64,000 nucleotides of DNA from Sandaracinus amylolyticus (GTDB taxonomy: Bacteria > Myxococcota_A > Polyangia > Polyangiales > Sandaracinaceae): NCBI RefSeq assembly GCF_000737325.1, contig NZ_CP011125.1, forward strand, positions 2,604,001 through 2,668,000. The letters run 5' to 3'. Position 1 is the first letter of the stretch; the number at the start of each line of letters is the position of its first letter. Made by a program: the position numbers and the translations under genes. The notes under the pieces are model-generated. The model was not told the origin of the DNA. It saw nothing but the letters and a program-made list of their open reading frames with translations, and ran no database searches. Shown in pieces: positions 7,697 through 15,486 of the stretch.

Positions 7697-9550
7697 TCAC
7701 TCCGCGTCGCGGCGCGGGCGGCGTGCGATCTCGAGCACCTTCTTGCGCAGGCGGATCGCGTCGGGCGTCACTTCCATCAGCTCGTCGCGATCGACGAACT
7801 CGAGGCCGAGCTCGAGCGTGATCACGCGCGGCGGCGAGAGGACGACGTTGTCGTCCTTGTTCTTGCTGCGCACGTTCGAGAGCTTCTTCTCGCGCACGAC
7901 GTTGACGTCGAGGTCGTTCTCGCGGTTGTGCTCGCCGCAGATCATGCCCTCGTACACCTCGTCGCCCGGCTTCACGAAGAGCACGCCGCGCGGCTGCAGG
8001 TGATCGAGCGCGTACGCGGTGCACTCGCCGGTGCGATCGCTGACCATCGCGCCGCTCGGACGGCGCAGCATCGGGCCGGCGTAGGGCTCCCAGCCGTCGA
8101 ACAGCGTGTTGAGCAGGCCGGTGCCGCGCGTCTCCGTGAGGAACTGCGAGCGGAACCCGATGAGGCCGCGGCTCGGCACGCGGAACTCGATGCGCGCGCG
8201 GCCGAACCCGAGGTTCGTCATCTTCACCATCTGACCGCGGCGCTGGCCGAGGTTCGTGGTGACGACGCCGACGAAGCCCTCGGGCACGTCGACGACGACG
8301 CGCTCGACCGGCTCGAGCTTCTGCCCGGCCTCTTCCTTCACGACGACCTCGGGCATCCCGACGGCCATCTCGTAGCCCTCGCGGCGCATCGTCTCGAGGA
8401 GCACCGCGATCATCAGCTCGCCGCGACCGAGCACCGTGAACACGTCGGGCTGATCGGTCGGCTCGAAGCGCATCGCGAGGTTCTTCTTCGCCTCCTTCTC
8501 GAGGCGCTCGCGCAGGTGCCGCGACGTGACCCACTTGCCGCTCTTGCCGGCGAAGGGCGACGTGTTGACGAGGAACGTGACCTTGAGGGTCGGCTCCTCG
8601 ACGCGGATGCGCGGGAACGCGGCGGCGGGCTTCTCGGGATCGGTGATCGTGTCGCCGATCTGCACCTCGTCCATGCCCGCGAGCGCGACGATGTCGCCCG
8701 CCGACACGGTGCCGCACGGCGTGCGGACCATGCCCTCGAAGTTGTAGACCTTCGTGATCTTCGCGCGGACCTGCTTGTCGTGCTCCGCGATGCGCGCGAC
8801 CGGCATGTTGTCGCCGATCGAGCCGTCGACGACCTTGCCGATCGCGAGGCGGCCGACGTAGTCGTCGTGCTGCGTGTCGTGCACGAGCATGCGCAGCGGC
8901 GCGCTCGGGTCGCCCTTGGGCGGACGCACGCGCTCGATGATCGTCTCGAAGAGGGGCATCAGATCCTTGCCCTCCTCCTCGAGCGAGCGCTTCGCCATGC
9001 CCTGCTTGCCGATGGCGTAGAGGACCGGGAAGTCGGCCTGCTCGTCGGACGCTTCGAGGTCGACGAAGAGATCGAACACCTCGTTGAGCACCTCGTCGGG
9101 GCGCGCGTCGGGGCGGTCGATCTTGTTGATGACGACGATGATCGTCATGCCGAGCGAGAGCGCCTTGCCGAGCACGAAGCGCGTCTGCGGCAGCGGGCCC
9201 TCGGCCGCGTCGACCAGCAGGATCGCGCCGTCGGCCATCGAGAGCGTGCGCTCGACCTCGCCGCCGAAGTCAGCGTGCCCGGGCGTGTCGACGATGTTGA
9301 TCTTGATCTCGCCGCCCGGCCTCCCAGGAGCACCGGGATCGGGGAAGCGCACCGAGCACTGCTTCGCGAGGATCGTGATGCCTCGCTCGCGCTCGAGATC
9401 GTTCGAGTCGAGGACGCGATCCGCGACCTCCTGACCACTGCGGAAGACGCCCGTCTGCTTGAGCATCGAGTCCACGAGAGTCGTCTTCCCGTGGTCGACG
9501 TGCGCGATGATGCAGACGTTGCGCAGATGAGAGAGCGCGGAGCTGGACAT
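7697..9550 (-). CDS. typA: Ribosome-associated translational GTPase TypA/BipA
   Basis: A 617-residue translational GTPase that binds the ribosome and assists 50S biogenesis and stress adaptation. GTPase motifs are intact: G1 AHVDHGKTT (residues 16-24), G2 region RERGIT, G3 DTPGHADFGGE, G4 NKIDRPDA. Domain II, the EF-G-like domains III and V (NLGQRRGQMV, FRVPSRGLIGFRSQFLT) and the TypA-specific C-terminal part (GEHNRENDLDVNV, KKLSNVR) follow in order. Length is normal. The ATG at 9548-9550 directly precedes the conserved N-terminus. It is divergent from the MopE-like lipoprotein gene. Confidence 0.97.
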   Translation of the reverse strand: MSSSALSHLRNVCIIAHVDHGKTTLVDSMLKQTGVFRSGQEVADRVLDSNDLERERGITILAKQCSVRFPDPGAPGRPGGEIKINIVDTPGHADFGGEVERTLSMADGAILLVDAAEGPLPQTRFVLGKALSLGMTIIVVINKIDRPDARPDEVLNEVFDLFVDLEASDEQADFPVLYAIGKQGMAKRSLEEEGKDLMPLFETIIERVRPPKGDPSAPLRMLVHDTQHDDYVGRLAIGKVVDGSIGDNMPVARIAEHDKQVRAKITKVYNFEGMVRTPCGTVSAGDIVALAGMDEVQIGDTITDPEKPAAAFPRIRVEEPTLKVTFLVNTSPFAGKSGKWVTSRHLRERLEKEAKKNLAMRFEPTDQPDVFTVLGRGELMIAVLLETMRREGYEMAVGMPEVVVKEEAGQKLEPVERVVVDVPEGFVGVVTTNLGQRRGQMVKMTNLGFGRARIEFRVPSRGLIGFRSQFLTETRGTGLLNTLFDGWEPYAGPMLRRPSGAMVSDRTGECTAYALDHLQPRGVLFVKPGDEVYEGMICGEHNRENDLDVNVVREKKLSNVRSKNKDDNVVLSPPRVITLELGLEFVDRDELMEVTPDAIRLRKKVLEIARRPRRDAE

Positions 9551-9711
9551 ACGAGGGGCGGCGGTGTGACACAGGCGATACTCGCCCGCAAACCGCGATA
9601 TGCGCCTTCGGTGCCCGTGGATCGCGCAGGGATCCTGGCCGTTCCGGCGGTGTGGCTCCGCGCGGAGCGTGCGTTGCCGTGCTTCGTCGGGTCGTGCGAC
9701 CGTGGGCGTCG

Positions 9712-11145
9712 ATGCGCTTCGCCACATTGCTCTCGCTGCTCGTGCTCGCTGCGTGTGGTGGCGATCCACCGGCGATCGACGGCGGCCTCGACGCCGCGGC
9801 CTCGTGCGCGACCGACCAGGACTGCGACGACGGGCTCTTCTGCAACGGCGCGGTCTCGCTCTGCCTCGGAGGACGCTGCGCGCCCGCGCCGCTGCCGTGC
9901 CGCGAGGGTCAGACGTGCGTCGAGGAGGCCGATCGCTGCCTCACGACGTGCGCGGTGGACGAGGACGCCGACGGAGACGGCGCGCGCGCGATCGAGTGCG
10001 GCGGGAGCGACTGCGACGACGCCGATCCCGATCGCTTCCCCGGCAACGCCGAGCTCTGCGACGCGAGCGCGCACGACGAGGACTGCGACGACACGACGTT
10101 CGGCTTCCGCGACGCGGACGGTGACGGATCGCCGGACGCGCGCTGCTGCAATCCGGATCTCGCGGGCGGCGAGGATCACTGCGGGCTCGACTGCGACGAC
10201 AACGCCCCCGGCGTCCACCCGTCGGTGCCCGAGGTGTGCAACGGCATCGACGACGACTGCGACGCGCTCGTCGACGAGGAGCTCGTGCGTCGCTACACGA
10301 TCGACGGCGACGGCGACGGTCACGGCGACGCGAGCGAGGACGCGCCGACGATGGACGCGTGCGAGCAGCCGATCGGGTGGGCGCTCCTCGCGGACGACTG
10401 CGACGACGCGAACGCGGATCGCTTCGTGGGCAACCCCGAGATCTGCGACGCGGCGATGGTCGACGAGGACTGCAGCGGCGCGAGCAACGACGTGCCGGGC
10501 GGCTGCGAGTGCACCGGAGCCGCGACCGAGGTGTGCGGCACGATGGGGCGCTGCACCGGCGCGACGCGACAGTGCGTCGACGGGACGTGGGGCCCTTGCG
10601 CCGTCGTGCCGCAGACCGAGGTGTGCATCGGCGACGCGGTCGACGAGGACTGCGACGGGAGCATCGACGAGGGCCTCAGCGTGACGTGCTACCGCGACAA
10701 CGACGGGGACGGATACGCAGCGGACTCCGCAGCGCCGACGCCGACGTGCCGGAGCACCTCGACGGGTCGCCAGGGCGCGCCGTGGAACGGCTGCCCGACG
10801 GGGTTCACCGGGCGCGCGCCCGGCGCGGGCGCGACCGACTGCTGCGACAGCGATGACCGCGCGCACCCGGGCGCGGCCGCGCAGAGCACGGCACGCGCGT
10901 GTGGCGGCTTCGACTTCGACTGCGATGGTTCGAGCACGCCCGCGTCGACGTCGCTCGCGACGTGCGGGTCGCGCACGACCTCGGACGCGTGTCGTCAGGC
11001 GTCGGCGGACGGCGCGGGCAATGGTTGGTGCTCCAACGTTCCGTCGACCTGCGGCGCGATGGGCAGCTGGGGGAACGGGTGCTGGTGGACCGGGGCTGCG
11101 TGCTGGAGCGTCACGTGCTCGTCGCAGCGCCTGGCGTGCCGCTGA
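9712..11145 (+). CDS. MopE-like Asp/Cys-rich metal-binding lipoprotein
   Basis: A 477-residue secreted lipoprotein. MRFATLLSLLVLAACGG gives a signal peptide with lipobox, followed by an Asp/Ala-rich linker. The body carries several copies of the MopE-type motif (DCDDADPDRFPGNAELCD, VCNGIDDDCDALVDEEL, VCIGDAVDEDCDG) with interspersed DxDGDG calcium-type loops. Such proteins are abundant on myxobacterial surfaces, where they may bind calcium or copper; no enzyme domain is visible. The C-terminal 100 residues are Cys/Trp/Ser/Thr-rich, probably a disulfide-bonded cap. The stop is 3 bp from that of the convergent gene. Confidence 0.85.
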   Translation: MRFATLLSLLVLAACGGDPPAIDGGLDAAASCATDQDCDDGLFCNGAVSLCLGGRCAPAPLPCREGQTCVEEADRCLTTCAVDEDADGDGARAIECGGSDCDDADPDRFPGNAELCDASAHDEDCDDTTFGFRDADGDGSPDARCCNPDLAGGEDHCGLDCDDNAPGVHPSVPEVCNGIDDDCDALVDEELVRRYTIDGDGDGHGDASEDAPTMDACEQPIGWALLADDCDDANADRFVGNPEICDAAMVDEDCSGASNDVPGGCECTGAATEVCGTMGRCTGATRQCVDGTWGPCAVVPQTEVCIGDAVDEDCDGSIDEGLSVTCYRDNDGDGYAADSAAPTPTCRSTSTGRQGAPWNGCPTGFTGRAPGAGATDCCDSDDRAHPGAAAQSTARACGGFDFDCDGSSTPASTSLATCGSRTTSDACRQASADGAGNGWCSNVPSTCGAMGSWGNGCWWTGAACWSVTCSSQRLACR

Positions 11146-11148
11146 GCG

Positions 11149-11853
11149 TCACTCGCCGCGTCGCTCGCGCTCGAGCTCCTCGCGCGTGACGAACGATGGG
11201 AGGTCCGGGCGCGGCTCGGTGTACGCGACGATCGGCCCGCCCATCGTGGAGATCGCATCGTGGAACGAGGGCTCCGGCGACTCGTCGCGCGTGAAGTCGG
11301 GAAGGGCCATCGGGCGCGATCGCGCGGCTGCGGGCGGGAGGAGCGGAGGGCGCGCTGCGGGCGCCCGCATCGACACCGCGGTCGCGAGACCGACGCTCGC
11401 CGCGACGATGCCCGCGACCGCCGCGCGTCGCCGCCGGCGACCCACGCCGCTCGGACAGTCGCCGGTCGTGACCGCGCCGTCGGGACGTCGATAGAGCCGT
11501 AGGCACGGCGTCGACTCGAACGTCGCGAGCAACGCGTCGACCTCTCCGTTCGTCATGCCTCGCACGTCGTAGACGTGGCGATCGCAGATCGGGCAGTGAC
11601 GCACCCGATCGCCGCCGGAGAGCTGATCCCACGCGAGCTCGCACGGCGCAGCGAGGCGCATGCGTGACATGAGATCGCGCGCGCCGGGATCGAGCGCGCG
11701 GATGCGATCGGCGATCGTCGCGAGCTCGCTCGCGCGGGCGTCGATGCGGGCACGCGTCTCGGGATCGGGATCGGGCAGCTCGAGCCGCTGCAGCTCGGCG
11801 CGCAGCTCGTCGCGGCGCGCGCGCAGCGCGTCGAGAGGGTCGCGATAGCTCAT
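11149..11853 (-). CDS. Hypothetical membrane protein with CPIC zinc-knuckle-like motif
   Basis: 234 residues. The N-terminal 60 are a charged, probably coiled-coil region (RARRDELRAELQRLEL). Residues about 70-115 contain CELAWDQLSGGDRVRHCPICDRHVYDV, a pattern recurrent in myxobacterial proteins of unknown role, in which Cys residues may bind zinc; a second Cys pair lies near CLRLYRR and GDCPSG. A basic segment then leads into one hydrophobic helix (VAGIVAASVGLATAVSM) and a Pro-rich tail, so a membrane-anchored topology is likely. Function unknown. The start at 11853 overlaps no annotated gene and is 85 bp from the divergent crotonase gene. Confidence 0.7.
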   Translation of the reverse strand: MSYRDPLDALRARRDELRAELQRLELPDPDPETRARIDARASELATIADRIRALDPGARDLMSRMRLAAPCELAWDQLSGGDRVRHCPICDRHVYDVRGMTNGEVDALLATFESTPCLRLYRRPDGAVTTGDCPSGVGRRRRRAAVAGIVAASVGLATAVSMRAPAARPPLLPPAAARSRPMALPDFTRDESPEPSFHDAISTMGGPIVAYTEPRPDLPSFVTREELERERRGE

Positions 11854-11938
11854 GGCCGATCGAGACAACCGTCGTGTGTACGGGTTCCCGGCGCATCGCG
11901 CTGCTACGCTCGCGACCTCTTTTCCGAGGAGCGGCGAG

Positions 11939-12643
11939 ATGAGCGAGATCGTGACCTACGAGGCGCGTGGCGCGGTGGCCGTGATCAGGATGGACGACGG
12001 CCGCGCGAACGCGATGTCGAACGCGTGGATCGAGGCGATGGGCGCGGCGCTCGATCGCGCGGAGAAGGACGCCGCGATCAAGGCGCTCGTGATCGCGGGC
12101 CGGCCGGGTCGCTTCTCGGCCGGGTTCGATCTGAAGGTGATGATGTCGGGCCCCGAGGCGGCGCGCTCGTTGGTGCGCGATGGCGCGCACGTCATGATGC
12201 GCGTGCTCGAGCTGCGCCTGCCCGTGGTGATGGCGGCCAGCGGGCACGCGATCGCGGGTGGTCTGCTGCTCGCGGCGTGCGGCGATCGTCGCATCGGGAT
12301 CACCGGCGACTTCAAGCTCGGTCTGAACGAGGTGACGAACGCGCTGCCGGTGCCGATCTTCGCGCACGAGCTCGCGCGCTACCGGCTCGATCCGCGCGCG
12401 CTCGAGGAGTCGGTGCTGCGCGCGACGATGTACGGGCCGGAGGACGCGCTGCGCGTGGGCTGGCTCGATCGTCTCGTCGCTCCCGAGGCGCTCGAGGCCG
12501 CGGCGGTCACCGAGGCCGAGACGCTCGCGACGCTGCCGCAGCCCGCGTACGGCAAGACGAAGCAGAGCCTGCGCCGCCCGCTGCTCGAGTACGTGCGCGC
12601 GACGATCGAGTCGAACCTCGAGTCGTTCAAGATGGGCGGCTGA
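11939..12643 (+). CDS. Enoyl-CoA hydratase/isomerase (crotonase) family protein
   Basis: A 234-residue crotonase-fold protein. The oxyanion-hole segment RFSAGFDLKVM, the HAIAGGLLLAACGDRRI helix and FKLGLNEVTNALP place it in the family. The position that carries the first catalytic Glu in hydratases is Leu (GGLLLA), whereas the second Glu (LNEV) is kept. That pattern argues against classical hydration and for isomerase or another crotonase reaction on an acyl-CoA. The ATG at 11939 follows GAGGAG with good spacing. A GC hairpin sits just beyond the stop. Confidence 0.85.
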   Translation: MSEIVTYEARGAVAVIRMDDGRANAMSNAWIEAMGAALDRAEKDAAIKALVIAGRPGRFSAGFDLKVMMSGPEAARSLVRDGAHVMMRVLELRLPVVMAASGHAIAGGLLLAACGDRRIGITGDFKLGLNEVTNALPVPIFAHELARYRLDPRALEESVLRATMYGPEDALRVGWLDRLVAPEALEAAAVTEAETLATLPQPAYGKTKQSLRRPLLEYVRATIESNLESFKMGG

Positions 12644-12650
12644 GGATCCG

Positions 12651-12666
12651 GGGGGCTCACGCCCCC
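12651..12666. terminator. GC-rich hairpin between convergent genes
   Basis: GGGGGC (12651-12656), loop TCAC, GCCCCC (12661-12666): a 6-bp all-GC stem with a tetraloop, 8 bp beyond the crotonase stop and before the stop of the convergent gene at 12685. No T tract follows. Confidence 0.45.
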
Positions 12667-12684
12667 TACGCGCCGCGCTCGAGC

Positions 12685-13287
12685 TCACCACGCGCACGAG
12701 TAGCGCGCGGTGCGCGCGACGGCGTCGACCGCCACCTCGACCTGGCCGTCGGCGCCGCCGAGCTTCATCGCGGCCTCGAGCCCCGCGGCGAGCCCCTCGA
12801 CGTACGCCATGCTGCGCGTGATCGCGTCGGGCGCGCCCACGAGCGCGACGCGCGCGCTGCGTGGGCTCGTCTCCGCGTACTCCATCTGACCGCAGTCGCG
12901 ATAGAGGATGCTCCACGCCTGCGGCGCGCGGCGCAGGAATGCGTGCGGCGTGATCCCGAAGATCGCCCGCGCGGAGCGCGCGATCGGCGCGAGCAGCGGC
13001 GCCTCGGTCGCGCGCAGCAGCCCGTCGCGCGCCCACGCGCGCATCGCGGCGCGGCCGAGCTCGACCTCGATCGCCTCGGTGAGCACCACGTCGTGCTCCA
13101 CCGGGAGCCACGCGGTGCGCGACGCCTCCTCGGTGTCGCGCAGCACGTCGGCCGCGATGCGCACGCGCACCCGCGCCGCGGTCTCGGGCCCGAGCGCCGC
13201 GAGCGCCTCGAGGTTCGAGTGGAGGAACGCGGCGCGGATCGTCGGCATCATCGGCGGCGACGAGGGACGCGGAAACCGTGAGCCCAT
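12685..13287 (-). CDS. Hypothetical protein, DUF2378/TIGR02265-like
   Basis: 200 residues, soluble, no signal peptide. Organisation resembles the myxobacterial TIGR02265 (DUF2378) group: an Arg-rich helical N-terminus (ETAARVRVRIAADVLRDTEEA), a TAWLPVEHDVVLTEAI segment, a central helical part, and a C-terminal alpha/beta portion ending in ARYSCAW. I recognise the overall size and pattern rather than a diagnostic motif, so the assignment is tentative. The ATG at 13287 is used; ATGs at 13251 and 13248 are alternatives. It lies 13 bp downstream of the methyltransferase gene and is probably co-transcribed with it. Confidence 0.65.
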   Translation of the reverse strand: MGSRFPRPSSPPMMPTIRAAFLHSNLEALAALGPETAARVRVRIAADVLRDTEEASRTAWLPVEHDVVLTEAIEVELGRAAMRAWARDGLLRATEAPLLAPIARSARAIFGITPHAFLRRAPQAWSILYRDCGQMEYAETSPRSARVALVGAPDAITRSMAYVEGLAAGLEAAMKLGGADGQVEVAVDAVARTARYSCAW

Positions 13288-13300
13288 TCGTTCTCTCCCG

Positions 13301-14035
13301 TCAGCGCTCGCGCAGCCGCGCGAGCTTGTCCTTCGCCTGCGCCATGCGTCCGGGCTCGCGCAGGCGCTCCGCGCGCAGCAGGTGCCGGTACGGCGTGACG
13401 CTCGGCGCGGCGAACGTGACGATCTCCGTGCGCCACCCGCGCGCCTCGAGCTCGAGCATTCGCTCCGACGCGACGAGCGACTCGATGAAGCCGCGCCGCA
13501 CTTCGCCGCGCGGAAGGCCGAGGGCCTCGGCGCGCGCGTTCGCGCGCTCGGCGGCGGGCAGCTTCGTCGCGACACAGCACGGTGCGATCAGGATCGATCG
13601 TGCGTTCGCCTCCGTCGCGCGCTCGATCGTGCGATCGCTCGCATCGCCGCACGCGTGCAGCGCGACCACGACGTCGACCTCCGCGGGCCAGATCGCTGCG
13701 TCGCCCAGGTCGCCGACGAGCGGCTCGACACGCCCGCCGAGCCGCGTCGCGGCCTCGCTCATCAGCGCGATGCGCCGCGGGTCGCGCTCGATCGCGTGCA
13801 CGTGCAGGCGCGGCGAGAGCGTCGAGGCGATGACGCCCACGTATCCCTTGCCCGCGGCCGCGTCGACGAGGGTGACGCGCCGCCGCGATCGCGCGCAGCG
13901 CGCCTCGGCGCGCGCGACCTCCGCGAGGATGCCCACGAGCTCGCGCGCCTTCTTGCGATCCTCGTCGCGCAGCGAGGTGCCCGGGGCGGCGATCCACCCG
14001 CGCGCCAGCAGATCCTCGAGCGTCGCGACGTCCAT
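13301..14035 (-). CDS. Class I SAM-dependent methyltransferase-like protein
   Basis: 244 residues with a Rossmann-type methyltransferase core. Motif I is VDAAAGKGYVGVI, motif II HAIERDPRRIALM, and VDVVVALHACGDASD with IAPCCVATKLP corresponds to the later strands. The LHACGD/APCC pattern is that of methyltransferase-domain proteins related to METTL25 and its bacterial cousins, whose substrates are uncertain (RNA or protein possible). The N-terminal 55 residues are a helical extension (LEDLLARGWI). The ATG at 14035 is preferred over one at 14074 because the intervening residues are non-conserved Arg-rich sequence. Confidence 0.75.
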   Translation of the reverse strand: MDVATLEDLLARGWIAAPGTSLRDEDRKKARELVGILAEVARAEARCARSRRRVTLVDAAAGKGYVGVIASTLSPRLHVHAIERDPRRIALMSEAATRLGGRVEPLVGDLGDAAIWPAEVDVVVALHACGDASDRTIERATEANARSILIAPCCVATKLPAAERANARAEALGLPRGEVRRGFIESLVASERMLELEARGWRTEIVTFAAPSVTPYRHLLRAERLREPGRMAQAKDKLARLRER

Positions 14036-14130
14036 TCGTCGCGACTCTACCTGCCCGTCGATCGTTCGTCGCATCCCCCCAGCGCTCGACGGGCTGCGAG
14101 CGCGCGCGCGTCGTAGGCTGCGCGACCGAC

Positions 14131-14433
14131 ATGAGCAGCGATCTGATCCCGCAGCACGGCGTCCGCGTGCTGCTCGAGCTCGAGCGCGCCGGCGACCGCG
14201 ACGTCGTGTACCGCGTCGAGCTGCACACGGCCGCGAGCTCGCACGCGAGCCGCGCGACCATCGCGATCGAGGGTGGCGCGCTCGCGCTCGATGCCTGGGC
14301 GACGTCGCGCGGAGAGGCGCCCGAGCCGTGGACCGTGGAGAGCGCGCGCTCGTTCCTCAAGATCCTGCACAAGAACCACGCGGCGGAGCGTGACTGGCCG
14401 CGCCGCCAGCTGCGCTGGCGCGACAAGCGCTGA
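14131..14433 (+). CDS. Small hypothetical protein
   Basis: 100 residues starting at ATG 14131, cytoplasmic, not recognised. The sequence is plausible for a compact alpha/beta protein: strand-like N-terminal half (GVRVLLELE, VVYRVELHTA), then a helix-rich basic C-terminus (SARSFLKILHKNH, WPRRQLRWRDKR). It lies 16 bp upstream of the HD-domain gene and may be in one operon with it and the following GNAT gene. Confidence 0.65.
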   Translation: MSSDLIPQHGVRVLLELERAGDRDVVYRVELHTAASSHASRATIAIEGGALALDAWATSRGEAPEPWTVESARSFLKILHKNHAAERDWPRRQLRWRDKR

Positions 14434-14449
14434 GCGGCATGCTGGAACG

Positions 14450-15019
14450 ATGAGCGCGCGCGCGGATCGGATCGTGGACACGGTGCTCGGCCTCGACACG
14501 CTGGCCGATCTTCCTCGCACCGGATGGCTGCTCCGCGGGGTGCGTCCCTGCGAGTCGATCGCCGATCACTCCTACGGCGTCGCGCTCGTCGTGATGCTGC
14601 TCGTCGACGCGCTGCGCGAAGAGGGCGTGCAGGTCGACGGTGAGCGCGCGCTGCGCATGGCGCTGGTGCACGACGCGCCCGAGGCGCGCACCGGGGACGT
14701 GCCGATGCCGAGCAAGACCGTCGCGCTCGACGCCGCGCTCCACGAGCTCGAGGCCACGCTCGTCGACCGACTGCTCCCGCCCGCGCAGCGCGAGGACTGG
14801 CGCGTGATGGAGGAGGGCCAGTCGCTCGAGGCGCGGATCGTGAAAGCCGCGGACAAGATCCAGATGATGATCAAGGCGCTCTCCTACGGGCACCAGCAGC
14901 GCGGTCACCTCGTCGAGTTCTGGGCGCACCCGAAGAACTTCGACGATCGCGGCATCCCGGTCGCGCGCGAGGTCTTCGAGGCGATCTGTGCGCGCGCCGG
15001 CAAGGAGATCCCGCGATGA
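14450..15019 (+). CDS. HD-domain phosphohydrolase, YfbR/HDDC2-like 5'-deoxynucleotidase
   Basis: 189 residues with an HD metal-dependent phosphohydrolase domain: His40 (ADHSYG), His74-Asp75 (LVHDAPEARTGD) and the late Asp (KAADKIQ). The RTGWLLRGV start and the HDAPEARTGDVPMPSK segment match 5'-deoxynucleotidase YfbR and HDDC2, which remove phosphate from dNMPs. Length is usual for that family. Its stop overlaps the ATG of the downstream GNAT gene (ATGA, 15016-15019), indicating translational coupling. Confidence 0.82.
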   Translation: MSARADRIVDTVLGLDTLADLPRTGWLLRGVRPCESIADHSYGVALVVMLLVDALREEGVQVDGERALRMALVHDAPEARTGDVPMPSKTVALDAALHELEATLVDRLLPPAQREDWRVMEEGQSLEARIVKAADKIQMMIKALSYGHQQRGHLVEFWAHPKNFDDRGIPVAREVFEAICARAGKEIPR

Positions 15020-15483
15020 GCGCCGCGCACCCGCGTGAGGCGTTTCGCATCGAGCCCGTCACGCACGACGATCGCGACGACGCGGTGCGCCTGCTCGTCG
15101 CGCAGCTGCGCGAGCACCACATCGACACGCCCGAGGAGCGCGTGCGCGTCGCGGTCGACGGGGTGCTCGGCGTTCCGTCGCGCGGCCGGCTGCTCCTCGT
15201 CCACGACGACGAGAAGGCGATCGGAGTCGCGTATCTCTCGTTCGTGTGGGCGCTCGAGCACGGCGGTCCTGCCGCGTGGCTCGAGGAGCTCTACGTCGTG
15301 CCCGAGCGTCGCAACGACGGCGTGGGCACCGCGCTGCTCCATGCCGCGATGGGCGTCGCGCGCATCGAGGGGTGCGTGGCGATCGACCTCGAGGTCGAGG
15401 CGTCGCGCGCCCGCGTGACGAGCCTCTATCGCCGCGAGGGCTTCACCCAGCACGCGCGCACGCGCTGGGTGAAGACGCTCTGA
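15016..15483 (+). CDS. GNAT family N-acetyltransferase
   Basis: 155 residues. Acetyl-CoA binding motif A is ELYVVPERRNDGVGTALLHAA (RxxGxG-like, with Asn-Asp instead of Arg-Gly at the start), followed by CVAIDLEVEASRARVTSLYRREGF, the usual C-terminal strand-helix. Acceptor unknown. Translation starts within the ATGA overlap with the HD phosphohydrolase gene, so the two products are made together. Stops of this gene and the convergent L,D-transpeptidase gene are 3 bp apart. Confidence 0.85.
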   Translation: MSAAHPREAFRIEPVTHDDRDDAVRLLVAQLREHHIDTPEERVRVAVDGVLGVPSRGRLLLVHDDEKAIGVAYLSFVWALEHGGPAAWLEELYVVPERRNDGVGTALLHAAMGVARIEGCVAIDLEVEASRARVTSLYRREGFTQHARTRWVKTL

Positions 15484-15486
15484 TCC

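Noticed and set aside
7634-10684. 1016-codon + strand open frame across typA
   Set aside because: Antisense of typA, which has intact GTPase motifs; the only real + strand gene there is the MopE-like lipoprotein in another frame.
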